From NCBI GenBank assembly GCA_016165875.1, contig JABBOT010000004.1, positions 20,428,007 to 20,492,006 on the forward strand: a stretch of 64,000 nt of DNA. Direction: 5' to 3'. The translations under genes were made by a program, and so were the position numbers. A model generated the notes under the pieces. The model was not told where the DNA came from. It searched no databases and was given only the letters and a program-made list of their open reading frames with translations. Source of the stretch: Acanthopleura granulata. Lineage: Eukaryota; Mollusca; Polyplacophora; Chitonida; Chitonidae. Of the stretch, positions 12,445 to 23,467 are shown piece by piece. The stretch's first letter is position 1; each line of letters starts with the position of its first letter.

Positions 12445-12700
12445 TCAGAACTCCTGAGGGATCACTGTTGGAAATTCGTCGGCGCTAGGAGCCAGTTTTC
12501 TGAGCTTTTGCCACTGTAAACAAGAAATTGCATCAGTAATCATATTTTTGCATTCTGGTACGTGTTCCGCTGTGAACAAAATGTTCAGCTCAAGGCATTT
12601 TAAGGTGAAACTTCGAACTAATGCCATAACATTATATGAACGAGATATCTTTTAATAGATGCTATTAATGATGTTTACAACAGCTTGATTATCCGATTAA
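12445..12700 (-). pseudogene. RNase H remnant of the retroelement
   Basis: Open for 60 codons with a LNILFTAEHVPECKNMITDA stretch that matches the C-terminal RNase H signature (hVPG.xN..AD.LSR) of DIRS-like polyproteins, followed by LRKLAPSADEFPTVIP, the usual linker to the recombinase. Upstream DNQAVVNIIN (about 12650-12700) fits the active-site Asp region. Stops separate the blocks. Confidence 0.7.
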
Positions 12701-12799
12701 AAAATCATTTTCATGTTTGTCAAAGCGGCTCTCCATAGATGCACTATCACATAAATCGGAAAAAAATCCAGCAAAGTTATATCGGACAAGAGACCTCCA

Positions 12800-13663
12800 G
12801 ATCAACTACTTTTCGGACAAATGCCATATGTCTATTTGCCTCGGTAATAACCCCCAAAGCCCCTACCTTCGCCACCTGCGCGTTCTGCGAAGAGTTGAAT
12901 GAGAGTGCAGGGCGTATAGGTCAACAAAGTTAACAAAATTCAATGAACCTAACAGTGACTGGACTTGCTCACGGTTAAGGTTTCCAAAATTATTGACTTG
13001 GCGGCTTTTAACCTTATCTCAGGTATCCGTACCAACATGTCTTCAGTATCAAAAAAGTTTAAGGTCTAAAAAAGTAATACTGGGAGCCGGGCTTCCGGTT
13101 TTATCTTCAGTCAACGGAACACCCAAATAACCCCAAATTTCTGCAAACATATTTAGACACATGGTACATCTGGAAGAATTTTGAGGACCACCGAAAAGGA
13201 TATCATCTAGGTAATGTAAAATATCTTCGTGACAGTAATCTTAAATTGCCAATTCTGAAAAGGAGGGAAATTTCTCAAATTTAGCACACGAAACAGAACA
13301 TCCATTGGCAAGCATTTGTCGACATAAAATTTGTTTTCAAACGAGAGACCTTATTGATCAAAATCTCTAGGCCAAACAGGGAGTAAAAGGCACGCTGATT
13401 TAATATCGGACCTTTGCCAGTAAAGTCCCTTTTCCAAGCTTCTGAACCATTTCTTTAGCCCTGTCAAAGCTAGTATACGTTACAGCACAGTGCACAGGGT
13501 CAATAGCATCGTTGACAGAATGTTCGGAAGAGTAGAACAAGTGGTGAATTGAACGAAATTCATCTGGACGTTTTTTTGAAGGATCCAGCCCTACAGGAGA
13601 TACTCGCAAAGTGGATAAGGGTGGGGGGGGGAGGGGATAAAAATGGACAAGTAATTCTCCCAA
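12800..13663 (-). pseudogene. Reverse transcriptase remnant
   Basis: The - strand from 13663 encodes LRVSPVGLDPSKKRPDEFRS followed by IHHLFYSSEHSVNDAIDP and LGKGTLLAKV. These correspond to the N-terminal fingers (P-K-K-x-x-x-x-R-x-I-x-x-L) and the region before the first catalytic Asp in DIRS-type RTs. The domain continues in several frames with stops down to about 12.8 kb (FENKFYVDKCLPM, DMLVRIPEIRL). Confidence 0.75.
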
Positions 13664-15490
13664 GTTTAGTATTTTTTTCTATTTTTCTTCCACTATTTCA
13701 AGACTTTCATTGACAGAAGACAAATTTTTAGAATCAATAGGATAGCAAATTTAAGGTTAAAGTTCTTGGGTTACAGCTCGATATGGGAATTTCCCAAGCA
13801 AATTATAAAGAAGTCGGAGCGGGATTTGGGACTTTCCTACACTGAAATTCTCCCCCCCCCTTCTGTTCCCATAGAATAGCCTGATATTTTTCCTGAGGGT
13901 CGAAAAGATAGTCAGTTAACGGTCTAAAATATAGGAATATTTCAGATTAAGAATGAAAATGACGTAAAGGTATATCAACTTGCCAAAATTGCTACTTGAC
14001 ATTATATATATACATATAAAGATGCCTGGATTAGTTTCCTTAATCGAACAGTGTAAGTGATATATTCTTGGTACGGATATTAATTCTGTCCCAAAAATTA
14101 TAAATTAGAAAGACTTCGGTTGTAGTATAGCATAGTACAAGTCTGATATAAGATTGATCATATATAAACGTATATTATTTCATACATAGCTTCAAGAGTG
14201 ATATTGCTTGTACTTGGATCGAGTGATTTTGGGCACAATTTATGGTGTTCCTTAGAAACAAACGGACACCTCACTGGACATGAGCAGAGCTGACCGATCG
14301 GTATTTTCAAGAACATAACCAAACCTGCGTGACCAGTGACCTGCTAGCAGCGACCGACTGGATATTCTTCAGTTTGATGTTCTTCACGGATTTGGCAAAA
14401 ATAGGATAGCGTATAAAGCCGGTGACTTGATATTATGATCATGTGAAGATGACGCTGGGAAGGGACATAGGTCAGCCTTGAGGGATTTGCGACATATTAA
14501 GTAAACCATTTATTCAACAGACAGGTGCAGGCGACAAGTCCCTGAACTGAAAGATCAAAGGGCTCGAATCTAGTGTCACTGGTTTGGCTGTGCATGACTT
14601 CAACACAAGAGGATTGTTAGGTGCACCTCAGAGGGAGATACATTATACCGGGTATCACGGCTTGCTCCGTCCATTAAAAAAAAGGTTTTGTGTTTATACA
14701 CGTATATATTTTCTAATGTAAAAACGTTATACAAATGCTTTGAAATTACGCATTGAATACAGTATGTATATGCACCGACACGTCTGATGGGTCAGGACTC
14801 ATTAAAATTTATCTGACCTAGCCAGACACCGAAATGCGCCGTCTGTCTGATCTATACAGAGGTGCGATTTGGCGACACTCTTTTCCTCAAAAATAATTTC
14901 TGTGTTAAAAACGCATGGATGGGCTTAATCAGTCGAGTTTACGCCCCCTTTACAGCATCGCTTACTTTCTTCAACCTGTGTAGGCATACAAAGTAAACAG
15001 TAAAACCTGCTTTTGATTTAGGTTTGCTAAAGATAGGTCTTTTGAAAGATACTGGTAGAATCTCTGTAACAATGCTATTCAATACTGGGCGTAAGCATGT
15101 ACACGCCCTTGACGCTTCGTTGGTTTTCTTGAATCTTCAGAGATCGAGAATAGGCCTGCAGGTCATGTTCCACCCTGCGGACATCCTAGGTGGGCGGGTC
15201 TGGTGATTTTGTTGACGGGGTCTCGGGTGCACTTCAAACTCCGCCCCTTTTTACCTTTGAAGCGCAGTTTTGACGCATTATTCCCCGAGGAATGAGCTAC
15301 TTTAGGTATTCTACATCGCCTTCATTGGTTTGTGAAGCTGGTAACTGAAGACAGCCTATGTGGTGTTTACAACGTAAAGGTAAGCTTATAGGTGCCATCG
15401 ATTTTTTCTAAAATCAGAGTTTTCCTGACTGAATTCTGTTCGAATTGCCCTGCCGGAGATTTTGTACTTGTACACAACAACTTGTAGGCC

Positions 15491-15642
15491 TACGACTAAA
15501 ATCAAACATGTTTCCCAAAGCATATCCAGCCAATGTGTGACGTCACAAAATGGTGGTCGTGTCGTGGTAAGGCCACCATTTTGTGACGTCACACGGAGAT
15601 TGGATATGTTCATGGGAGCCTGTTTCATATTAGTCTTAATCT
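15491..15642. repeat. Hairpin (MITE-like) element with two TGACGTCA sites
   Basis: Perfect 22-bp core arms at 15535-15556 (GTGTGACGTCACAAAATGGTGG) and 15573-15594, with a 16-bp loop. Weaker pairing continues outward through catatcc/ggatatg and gactaaaatcaaaca/tgtttcatattagtc, giving arms of about 66 bp. No coding capacity. It resembles a foldback MITE. Each arm carries a self-complementary TGACGTCA. Confidence 0.75.
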
Positions 15643-17087
15643 AGCTTCATCTTCATAAGGTATCAAATTTGTGCTATCACTACTTTTCTGGAAGCTTTTA
15701 ATAGTCAAAAAAAATTGACTTGGCAACGTAATCCCACTGTGTAATAGAAAATAGACTGTAGATGCTCATGGAGGCTTTGTAGTAAGCATATTGGGGTATT
15801 CTGCATTACACAAGGATGCCATTTTGCTTCGATTTAAGCGCGTACGGTTTAAGCACTATGCATGTATACTTACCCGGTGATTGAACTGAATACTGTATAT
15901 TACATATAGTAGCCCTCTCCAGAGTAAGTTGACACTATTCATCGAAAAACAAACCTGCAGAAGTCATCTTTCCAAAACTGCAAGATAGTTTCCATAGCTC
16001 TTACGTGATATCAAGTGGGAAATTAGGGTTCACTCCAGGAATTAGTGAGGAAAATATCAGTGTGCTACACAACTAAACGTTTACACATTTGCGTATGAAT
16101 AACTTTAAATCGTGGCTGTAAATAAGCATAGTTTTGAGATTGGTTAGCCATGTTCCCAACTGAACTTCCCCATTCAAAGCATTTCTGGAAGCTAAACTGA
16201 GAAGAATAGAAGATACTTCAGATTTAGGTTGGAAAATGACATGATATAAAAAAATCCACCATTCTTGCCACAATATCATGGTTTAGGTTGTCTGCCAAAC
16301 AGTAAAAATGAGTTTTATTAAAACCCAATCTCGGCATCATGAATGAATGAATGATTACGGCTTAACGCCACTTCGGCAATATTGCAGCCCTATCGTGTCG
16401 AGATGTAAATGTTCTATCTATATTTGCAAAAATGTATAAAAGATAACATATCTTATGTATGAGCGTACACAAAAGCAAGTTTCGGCATAGTCACCACCCA
16501 CTCAGAATTAAATGGTAGGCGTATTATCTAGCGATAAATATAGGCGCGATATCGTATACCATGCTTGTTTATACGTTGTCATTAATCATAATGTGCATCT
16601 CACTTGCTCTTTGCCTGCATCTTTTCCTACATCCAACGTCGCAAATTTGTTCAACACCCTGAACACACGGCACACAGCCCCAATCTAATTTGAATAAAAC
16701 ACACATATGAAGCAGAGTTCCAGATATTCTGAACACTTCAGGCTCTATTTACTAACAAGAGGGTACTCATTGTAAAATTTAAGAAACTATGAGTGAAGAC
16801 GTATGATGGAATGTCCTTGACACACTAGTTTTGCAGTAATAACTTGTGATGTTAATTGAAATCAGCACACAGGGTGTAACAAATGCTACAACACGAGATA
16901 AGTATACGCCATATTGGGTATAATGCTATCCCAGCAGGGATAATTCACAGCTTGATAATTGAAACTATCCCTTTTGTCGTAAGGTCGGCGCGACACGAAA
17001 CTATTTTGGTCTGTGTAAATGTGCAAGTCTAGGCTAGATGTACCCTATGCAGAGTCTGTAGTTCCCTTTAAATCCAGCGAAGGTGGA

Positions 17088-17122
17088 TATATCTATCTAT
17101 CTATCTATATATATATATATAT
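17088..17122. repeat. (TATC)n(TA)n microsatellite
   Basis: Compound simple repeat about 0.6 kb upstream of the ZP-C start codon. Confidence 0.9.
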
Positions 17123-17736
17123 CTTTCATAGCTCGTTATTTAACAACGAATACAACGAAAGTAAGGCCATAAAAGTGTTTTTGATCTTAACCGCTGGGCG
17201 ACAGCCGAAACTTTTCTAGGTCGCCTGTATATATGATTGTATAGCCGGAGTTAAATTGTTTTGAGTTCATTCGACAAGTGAAAATTTGTACGTCACAAAT
17301 CGGGGTTCCTTAGATACCTGGCAAAAGCTATTGGTTGATTGAGGGCATTCTTCACTAAAACATGACCCTGGCTGCCGACGAACACAAGTGGGCTATCATT
17401 GGTACAGCCATAAATACTAAAGAAAATAATTAAATAATATTGTGCACCCTCTTCGGACTGTTAATAATGTATACTGCATTTCTGTCATTATATCTGCAAA
17501 TTAATTGTGGAAGCTGTTTCATTCCCAATACCAGCATATACAAGATACATATATAGATCTATATGAAGCAACATGAAGGATTTGCGGGGTTTTAGTTGGT
17601 AGTGGTATGCCATGGTTGCGGGTCATGGAGCAATGCATTTTTCTGGGTCATTAGTTGAAAAGAGATTCATTCACTTTTTCATCCTAGGACCTCGAACTGT
17701 TCCAACCACCACAGGCTGGTCTTTGACTAAGGCATC

Positions 17737-20700
17737 ATGGGGTATGCAACAGTCGCCGTCCTTGCTGCTCTTTTAACCGTAAGTGTGATTCACTGATGTC
17801 GGTGTTTTGTCAACATACTGAGCATCAAAATTCACAGTCCTTCTAGCACACAATTTAGAGATTACATCCACATAGTCTGTAGAGGAGTTCTGATTATACA
17901 TCATGTTAAACCTTTGCTCGCAATAAACTTCTTATTTATTTTTTTGTTATTTTATATATTTTGAACATTTTTATTGAAACAAAAGGATTATTCAATTTCC
18001 AATTCCATTAAAATATATATATATACATACCCATACACTTTAACCCATTTGAGCTGTTATCATTTCAGCTGGCAAGCGCTCAGACTAGAACTGGTAGGTA
18101 CAATTGAACAACTTGTGAAGAAAGGATACATCCGTGTTAACAGTGCTAGATCTTCCTTTCCGTATGACATTTATTGTATCCCTGGTTGAGTTTAATTGAA
18201 ATAGAATCATCAAGCTGTTACAGTATCCTCGTTTCTATCCATGAATCACTTTTCAACGATCTCCTCAAAATCGTCATAACTTTAGGAAATGTCGTACCTG
18301 TAAAATAAGACATTATCTGCATGGGGTGAAAATGAATGTAATGGCGCTCTTTCGTATAATTTCCGTTTTCGTCTACCCTGATCATGAAAGATCTCATTTT
18401 GTTTTATTCAACGGCGATCTTCATGAACAGTTTATTCCTTTCTTTTCCAGCGACGGTCCAGTGTTACGAGTCTATGGACAAATATCAGATGATCTTCACA
18501 GTAGATAAAAATGACGACCCAGACATGAATTTCGTTTACGCTTTGAACTCTACCAACAGCAAAGCGGAGACATGTGCATCCGATCTTACGCCTGAACTCT
18601 TCACTATTACCAACACATCTTTCTCAATTGCCATCAACATCACAAAGGATGTCCTTATTGCAGATGCAAACTGTGCTCATACCAACGTAAGTAAAATTAC
18701 GGGCGCTTAATCTCTCTGTTTTCTTTCCATGGTGACGTAAACAGAAGTTGAAATATGAAGTCATCGAGATGAATCTTTTCATGTTCGGACTTCTACACAC
18801 ATCTTAAACCAGCTACATATGAACTATTCTGGTTCAAAACATGTAAGCTCAAAACAAATCTAAAGGCCTATACCAGGTGTATCAACACTAAACACTGAGG
18901 TTTAACACTGTCTTGTTAAATTATCATTCTTGTATGCAATACTAATAGGCCAAAATATACCGAATATTTAAGTGAATAATAAGACATTTAGGATCTGTCC
19001 ATGAATAATGGCACAGGTACCTGTTCAGTTGATCAGATTGAGTGGTTGGTTGATATATTTAACGCTGTGCTATTTTTCACATGTATGAAAGCAGTCAGGT
19101 TTATGGGTAGAAAAAATCCGAGTGCCCTGAGTAAAAGACGAACCATTTACCAAGTACCCGAGAAACCATTTTAACTGAAGCCTCAGTCGAAATTGCCAGA
19201 GGCAGTATTCCAACCTGTAGCCTCATTGGCGAAAGGCCTAATTTTGGTCAGCGAGCAGTTGCGAAGAAGCAGCGGCTTCACTCCGCTCATAATAGCAATG
19301 GGTATACCTCACTACGACTTTGACTAGTAGTAGCGAATAGCGAATATACCCACCGATATTATGAGCGTAGGGCTTCAAATTGAAATACATAATATCCATT
19401 CTAAAAAGTCCACTCTCTACAAGCTTTCTGGATTGTGTTTAATTCTATTTACCACAGTTGTCCAGTGTTTTGTTTTCTTTTTGTTAATTACAATAATTTA
19501 CTGTTTTTAATGAGAAACATTTTTTGTTCTTGGACTTCAGATTGGCTTAGAATTTGAATGGCAATTCTTGACGACCACATTTTCCAACGTGATTGTGAAG
19601 AGCCTGGATGTTTTGTATGTTGTACACTGCAACTTCAGTAATGCCACGCCCACCTATATTTCCACCTACAGCAATGTCACCGGGTAGGTATGCCACATTG
19701 GTAGGAATTAACATGATCATGTAATGTCTTCGTAGTGCCAACAGTAGCCGCATATTTATTAGGTGGTCTCTGACCACGTTTTCTTTATATCATGTATTTT
19801 TCTTTTGGGATTGGATTTCCGTAAATATAATGGAACGATAGAATGTATCGCAAGTATACTTGAATGTGGTGTGGATGCTGCAGACTTTCAGGCCATGATG
19901 GACTTGATGCCCAGAATATTTCATAAGTTATCATCGTTTTGTATTCTTCAAAATGTCAAAAATAAAATAACCAATACATTGTAATAATAATGGCAACTTC
20001 GAGTCAATAATTGAACCACTAGCATTTTTTTTCCGTTCCAGGGAGACAGCTGAGAATGCTCCCCAGATCGACCTATATACATTTGGGTTGGAGGTGTTGG
20101 ATAACAGTAACGCTGTTGTGACATCCATCGAGTTGGGTCAGCTTGTCAAACTTAGAATTAAACAGTTAACTGGCGGTAAGAACACGTTATTGGTCTATAT
20201 ATATATATATATGGCCTATATATATATATGCATGTATTTAAAAGTCTGAGAACTTGGAAATATCAGTATAAACCTCCTGATGCGACTCAGCCCAGAAACA
20301 TTCTACCACTACCACACGGTGAAATACATTGCATGTTCTGTCGAACTTGTCATTACTCTTTCCGTGGTACTTTGGAGTGCAAAATGCGATTCAGCTCAGT
20401 ATTAAAACGGATAAGACTATAAACTTGATCAAAAATGCAAAGTCCATGGAATATAATTGAGCTTCTGAAGCAATCTAGAGACTGGTTTACTTATGGTTAA
20501 CATATTTTAACGTTTATTTCGCAGATCCTGTCGCTGTAACGGGTCATACCTGTGTGGCCAGTCCCGATGAACTCTTTGACGGATCTGGCGACTACATGCT
20601 AATTCTGCCCACAGGGTCTGTGTTTGTTTCACGGTGTACGCGTGATACCTCTAAAATATGTTTTATTCATTTGATTGGTGGTTTACGGCGTACTCAAGAA

Positions 20701-22840
20701 TATTTCCTTTATACGACGGCGGCCAGCATTATGGTGGGAGGAAACCGGGCAGAGACCGAGGAAATCCACGACCAGTCCCAGAATGCTGGCACATCCTTTC
20801 CATGCACGGCCGGAGAGGAAGCCAGTATGAGCTAGATTTGATCAGCGACCGCATTGGTCGGAGGCTTCTGGGTCATTACACTGCGCTGGCGCGCTAACTA
20901 GCTGAGTCACGGAAGCTCCAAAATATGTTTTATGTTGGAATCACGATCATAAACCAAGACTAGGCAAATGATGACCACTTATAGGTATTGGTTTGATTCA
21001 TAAATTTACGATTTCAATGGGTTGTGTTTTTCACCTCCGTTCCTAGTTCTGGTAAAGTAACCGCATACAAATGAATAACCGGCACTGTGACAAAACAGAC
21101 TGAAATACAGGAGTAAATATACATTATCCAAATTCCCAAAGTGTAAAATAACTAGAATTCACAATTTGTGGTGTACATAAAATCACGTGTCCAGAGGGCG
21201 CCACAAATATACCTAACCGGTCATTTAACGGGTAGGATAATCATATTGCCCAATGTTACTTCTCATGACCAGGTGTCCCAACGTATTAGGCGGCGTGCAG
21301 TTTCTGTCGTCTGGTTTTGTCGGCACAACATCATCTGCGGTCTCCGGGACAATGGAACAGTTCCAATTCACAGGAGCATCCAGAGTGTACTATCAGTGCC
21401 TTGTTCGCTACTGCTTAGACGGCGACAACCAGTGCACTGATGTAAGTATCCACAAAATGAGTCACATATGCGAGACCTTTTGATGTCATATATAATACAC
21501 GAAATATCTGATATATCATCTTAGAAACTTTTCACTTACGCGATTGCTTTATCGGCGGAGGAAACCGGAGTGCTCGGCATGAACCACCAAACCTTGGCAA
21601 ATTACAGACGAACTTTCCCACATGTGACGCTAAAATATGAACACCATTATTGTTGAGAAACAAGTGATCTTTAACAAACATTAATACTGAGCACTGACCG
21701 CTTAATGGCACCCGGATACCACCGATGCGCAAGGTTGTCGCATGTCTGGTAACCTGGCTTATCTCGTAAGGATAATACATGCCTATATTACTTAAAGAAC
21801 CTTGACGTGGACAAATGATTTCCTTCTGTTTAGTTCTGTGCCTCACAAACCACAGGAAGGAAGAAGCGTGAGGTAGAAGCGGAGGAGGGAATGGCACAAA
21901 CCGTCGTCAGCATAACAGTGTATGCTGACCCAGTCAATGAACAGCAAATATCAGGTAAAGTTGGCCTTTAAGGCCCTTCAATAGATGCCATAAGATGATC
22001 ATAAAGACCATACATGCTTCCACAAGTTTTTGTCAGTGTACAACGAAGGTGAACTCATCTTTTATGTATATGGTATTTGTAACCCCCCCCCCCCCACACT
22101 CCAAAAAAAGAAAAAGGCCTGCATAGTGAGGATATGATGCCGATGACATCAGATGTTATACTACACAAGGAATCTCGTGTTACACGGTGTCATGGTTGAA
22201 AGAGGTTTCTTAGCTTACTTCATTCGTTTTGTAATTTGGCTGAAAATGACAGCCTATTAAATAAATCATACATCTTGGAACGAACCAGATTTTCAAGGGT
22301 CAAAACTTATTACTTCTTACCACCCTATAATAATGCACCAGTCTTGGGTTATTCTCTGTACTTCGCGTCCTTGTGGGGGATATTTACCTTAGTTTCTTTA
22401 CCATGGACGACGAATCCATCTGCATTGTTCATTTGACATTTGTTGCAAAGGAACTATTGAAAACGTACAGGTTAGATGCAAAACGGAGAAAGACACCTTA
22501 AAAGAAGCCAACCTTTACCTCCTGTATAGCAATGCAATGCATCCCCTTATAGCCAATTCAAACATCATTTGCACGTATACCTTTATCCAAAACCTTAATT
22601 CAAGATTCAACACTGATCTTTTAACACTTAGATCTAACATATTTACACTACTGGCTTATTTTTTCTTCAGAATGTGAAAGCCCACCAACTGTGGAACAGA
22701 GTTGCCTGGATGACGTTGGTGTTGTAGTGGCGTTTTCTGTACTGGGTGCACTTCTACTTGTGACCATGATAGTGGCGGTTTATGTGGTTGTACGCTCATC
22801 CAGACAGTTGCGGGCCAATCGTGCCAAGTCCGCACAATGA
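17737..22840 (+). CDS. ZP-C: zona pellucida domain membrane-anchored protein (9 exons, 376 aa)
   Basis: Egg-coat-type ZP protein, paralogue of ZP-B. Exons: 17737-17778, 18069-18093, 18451-18686, 19541-19683, 20042-20175, 20525-20615, 21273-21441, 21834-21954, 22671-22840; 1131 nt, all in phase, with the same intron phases as ZP-B. Exons 1, 8 and 9 have identical lengths in both genes (42, 121, 170). The signal peptide MGYATVAVLAALLTLASAQ has a good cleavage site after SAQ. ZP-N Cys27, 64, 97 and 131; ZP-C Cys203, 225, 266, 271, 278 and 282. Furin-type RKKR at 289-292, then an acidic EVEAEEG; transmembrane helix about 336-361; basic tail ending RAKSAQ. Six sequons in or near ZP-N (N55, 77, 85, 132, 135, 146), far more than ZP-B. 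The exon 6 donor (gtctgt) is weak, but it is the only one that keeps phase and aligns Cys225 with Cys225 of ZP-B. Confidence 0.9.
19088..19245 (+). repeat. SINE-like interspersed repeat, 'gtgccctgagtaaa' family
   Basis: In intron 3 of ZP-C. Contains a tccgagtgccctgagtaaa... block shared, with divergence, by 21553-21635, 31055-31200, 48170-48420 and 51905-52010. Non-coding, degenerate. Confidence 0.5.
20196..20230. repeat. TA-rich microsatellite
   Basis: Imperfect (TA)n in intron 5 of ZP-C. Confidence 0.85.
20655..20930 (+). repeat. SINE-like repeat, 'tactcaagaatatttc' family (best copy)
   Basis: Begins with a T-rich lead, then ggtttacggcgtactcaagaatatttcc, gtgggaggaaaccgggcagag, a ggccggagaggaagccag block and a gcgctggcgcgctaac end. 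Four further partial copies occur in this window (24575-24655, 31795-32055, 40598-40760, 49055-49225). The + strand open frames at 20554-20897 run through it and are not genes. It lies in intron 6 of ZP-C, 40 bp after exon 6. Confidence 0.75.
21553..21635 (+). repeat. SINE-like repeat fragment, 'gtgccctgagtaaa' family
   Basis: Reads cggaggaaaccggagtgctc, then ggcatgaaccaccaaacctt and ggcaaattacagacgaactttccc. It resembles the 31055 and 48170 copies. Located in intron 7 of ZP-C. Confidence 0.55.
22081..22095. repeat. Poly(C) tract
   Basis: A run of about 13 C followed by cacactccaaaaaaag, in intron 8 of ZP-C. Its exact length may be a sequencing artefact. Confidence 0.8.
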
Positions 22841-23294
22841 AGGGGTCTAAACAAAATGTGATACAGATCGTCGCAATGACTGATGTATATATATAGTATA
22901 CAGCACCGGATTCCGGAGAGCATATTAGCGCAGAGGGTATCTCTTATAAGACTGCTTTGACAATTCGAGTTTTTTCCCCGCAGTACACAACAATGACTAT
23001 GGTCCAAAAAGTCCAAAAAGTCCAAAAAGAGTCCAACACGCAAAGATTCTTTCAACAATCTTGTATAACTGTCAGTGCATACGTTTTGGTTATAAAGATG
23101 ATTTGCAAAATAGTGCTGTTAATCATTTAGTATATCAAGCCTCAAAGTGCTGTATTAATTATTAACCTTCGATATCGTGATAACAGAACAGATGATGAAA
23201 AATGGGGCAGATATACAAGGAATATTAGAATTTGCGATTTTTTGGGCTTGGAAGTTGGATAAACAATTCCGTCAGGAATGATTCTCCAGGTACA

Positions 23295-23300
23295 AATAAA
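23295..23300 (+). terminator. Poly(A) signal of ZP-C
   Basis: AATAAA 455 bp after the ZP-C stop, followed by gcattttatgttt. It is the first canonical hexamer downstream of the gene. Confidence 0.65.
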
Positions 23301-23417
23301 GCATTTTATGTTTAAGGTGATTTCGATGTGTTCTGTATAACCCTATACTTATGACTATGAATGCAAGACGACCTTGGTAACTTTTCGTGTAACTTCACAG
23401 ATCCATTTCTCGTAACT

Positions 23418-23467
23418 TTTCTCGTAAACCACGTCTTCTATAACATAGATGTTGTTTACGAGAAAGG
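23418..23467. repeat. Short inverted repeat
   Basis: ttctcgtaaac and gtttacgagaa form a perfect 11-bp stem about 30 bp apart, just beyond the ZP-C 3' end. No T-run follows and terminator meaning is not implied. The rest of 23301-24961, between the convergent ZP-C and NUP155 genes, shows only a degraded SINE fragment (24575-24655) and no gene. Confidence 0.6.

Larger units (their letters stand above)
11040..13790 (-). mobile_element. Decayed Ngaro/DIRS-like tyrosine-recombinase retrotransposon
   Basis: Reading the - strand from about 13.8 kb down gives, in order, remnants of a reverse transcriptase, RNase H, a tyrosine recombinase and an SGNH-hydrolase-like segment. RT-RH-YR order is the hallmark of DIRS-type elements, and from memory the extra hydrolase domain points to the Ngaro branch. 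All parts carry several stop codons and frameshifts, so the copy is dead. It sits between ZP-B and ZP-C, antisense to both. I could not delimit the ends: no clear split direct or inverted terminal repeats were found by eye, and the 10.6-11.0 kb stretch may be its tail. Confidence 0.8.
13791..17736. other. Intergenic DNA between the retroelement and ZP-C
   Basis: No gene found. The only clear structures are the hairpin element at 15491-15642 and the TATC/TA microsatellite at 17088-17122. Short open frames here lack codon structure, domains or splice support. The ZP-C promoter must lie near the right end, but no convincing TATA box or initiator was chosen. Confidence 0.6.

Noticed and set aside
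20554..20897. Two + strand open frames extending from ZP-C exon 6
   Set aside because: Only 20525-20615 is coding in the rebuilt gene. The remainder reads through a SINE-like repeat with many other copies in the window.
23418..23467. Hairpin after ZP-C as a transcription terminator
   Set aside because: Intrinsic hairpin terminators are a bacterial feature. Here a poly(A) signal at 23295 explains 3' end formation.
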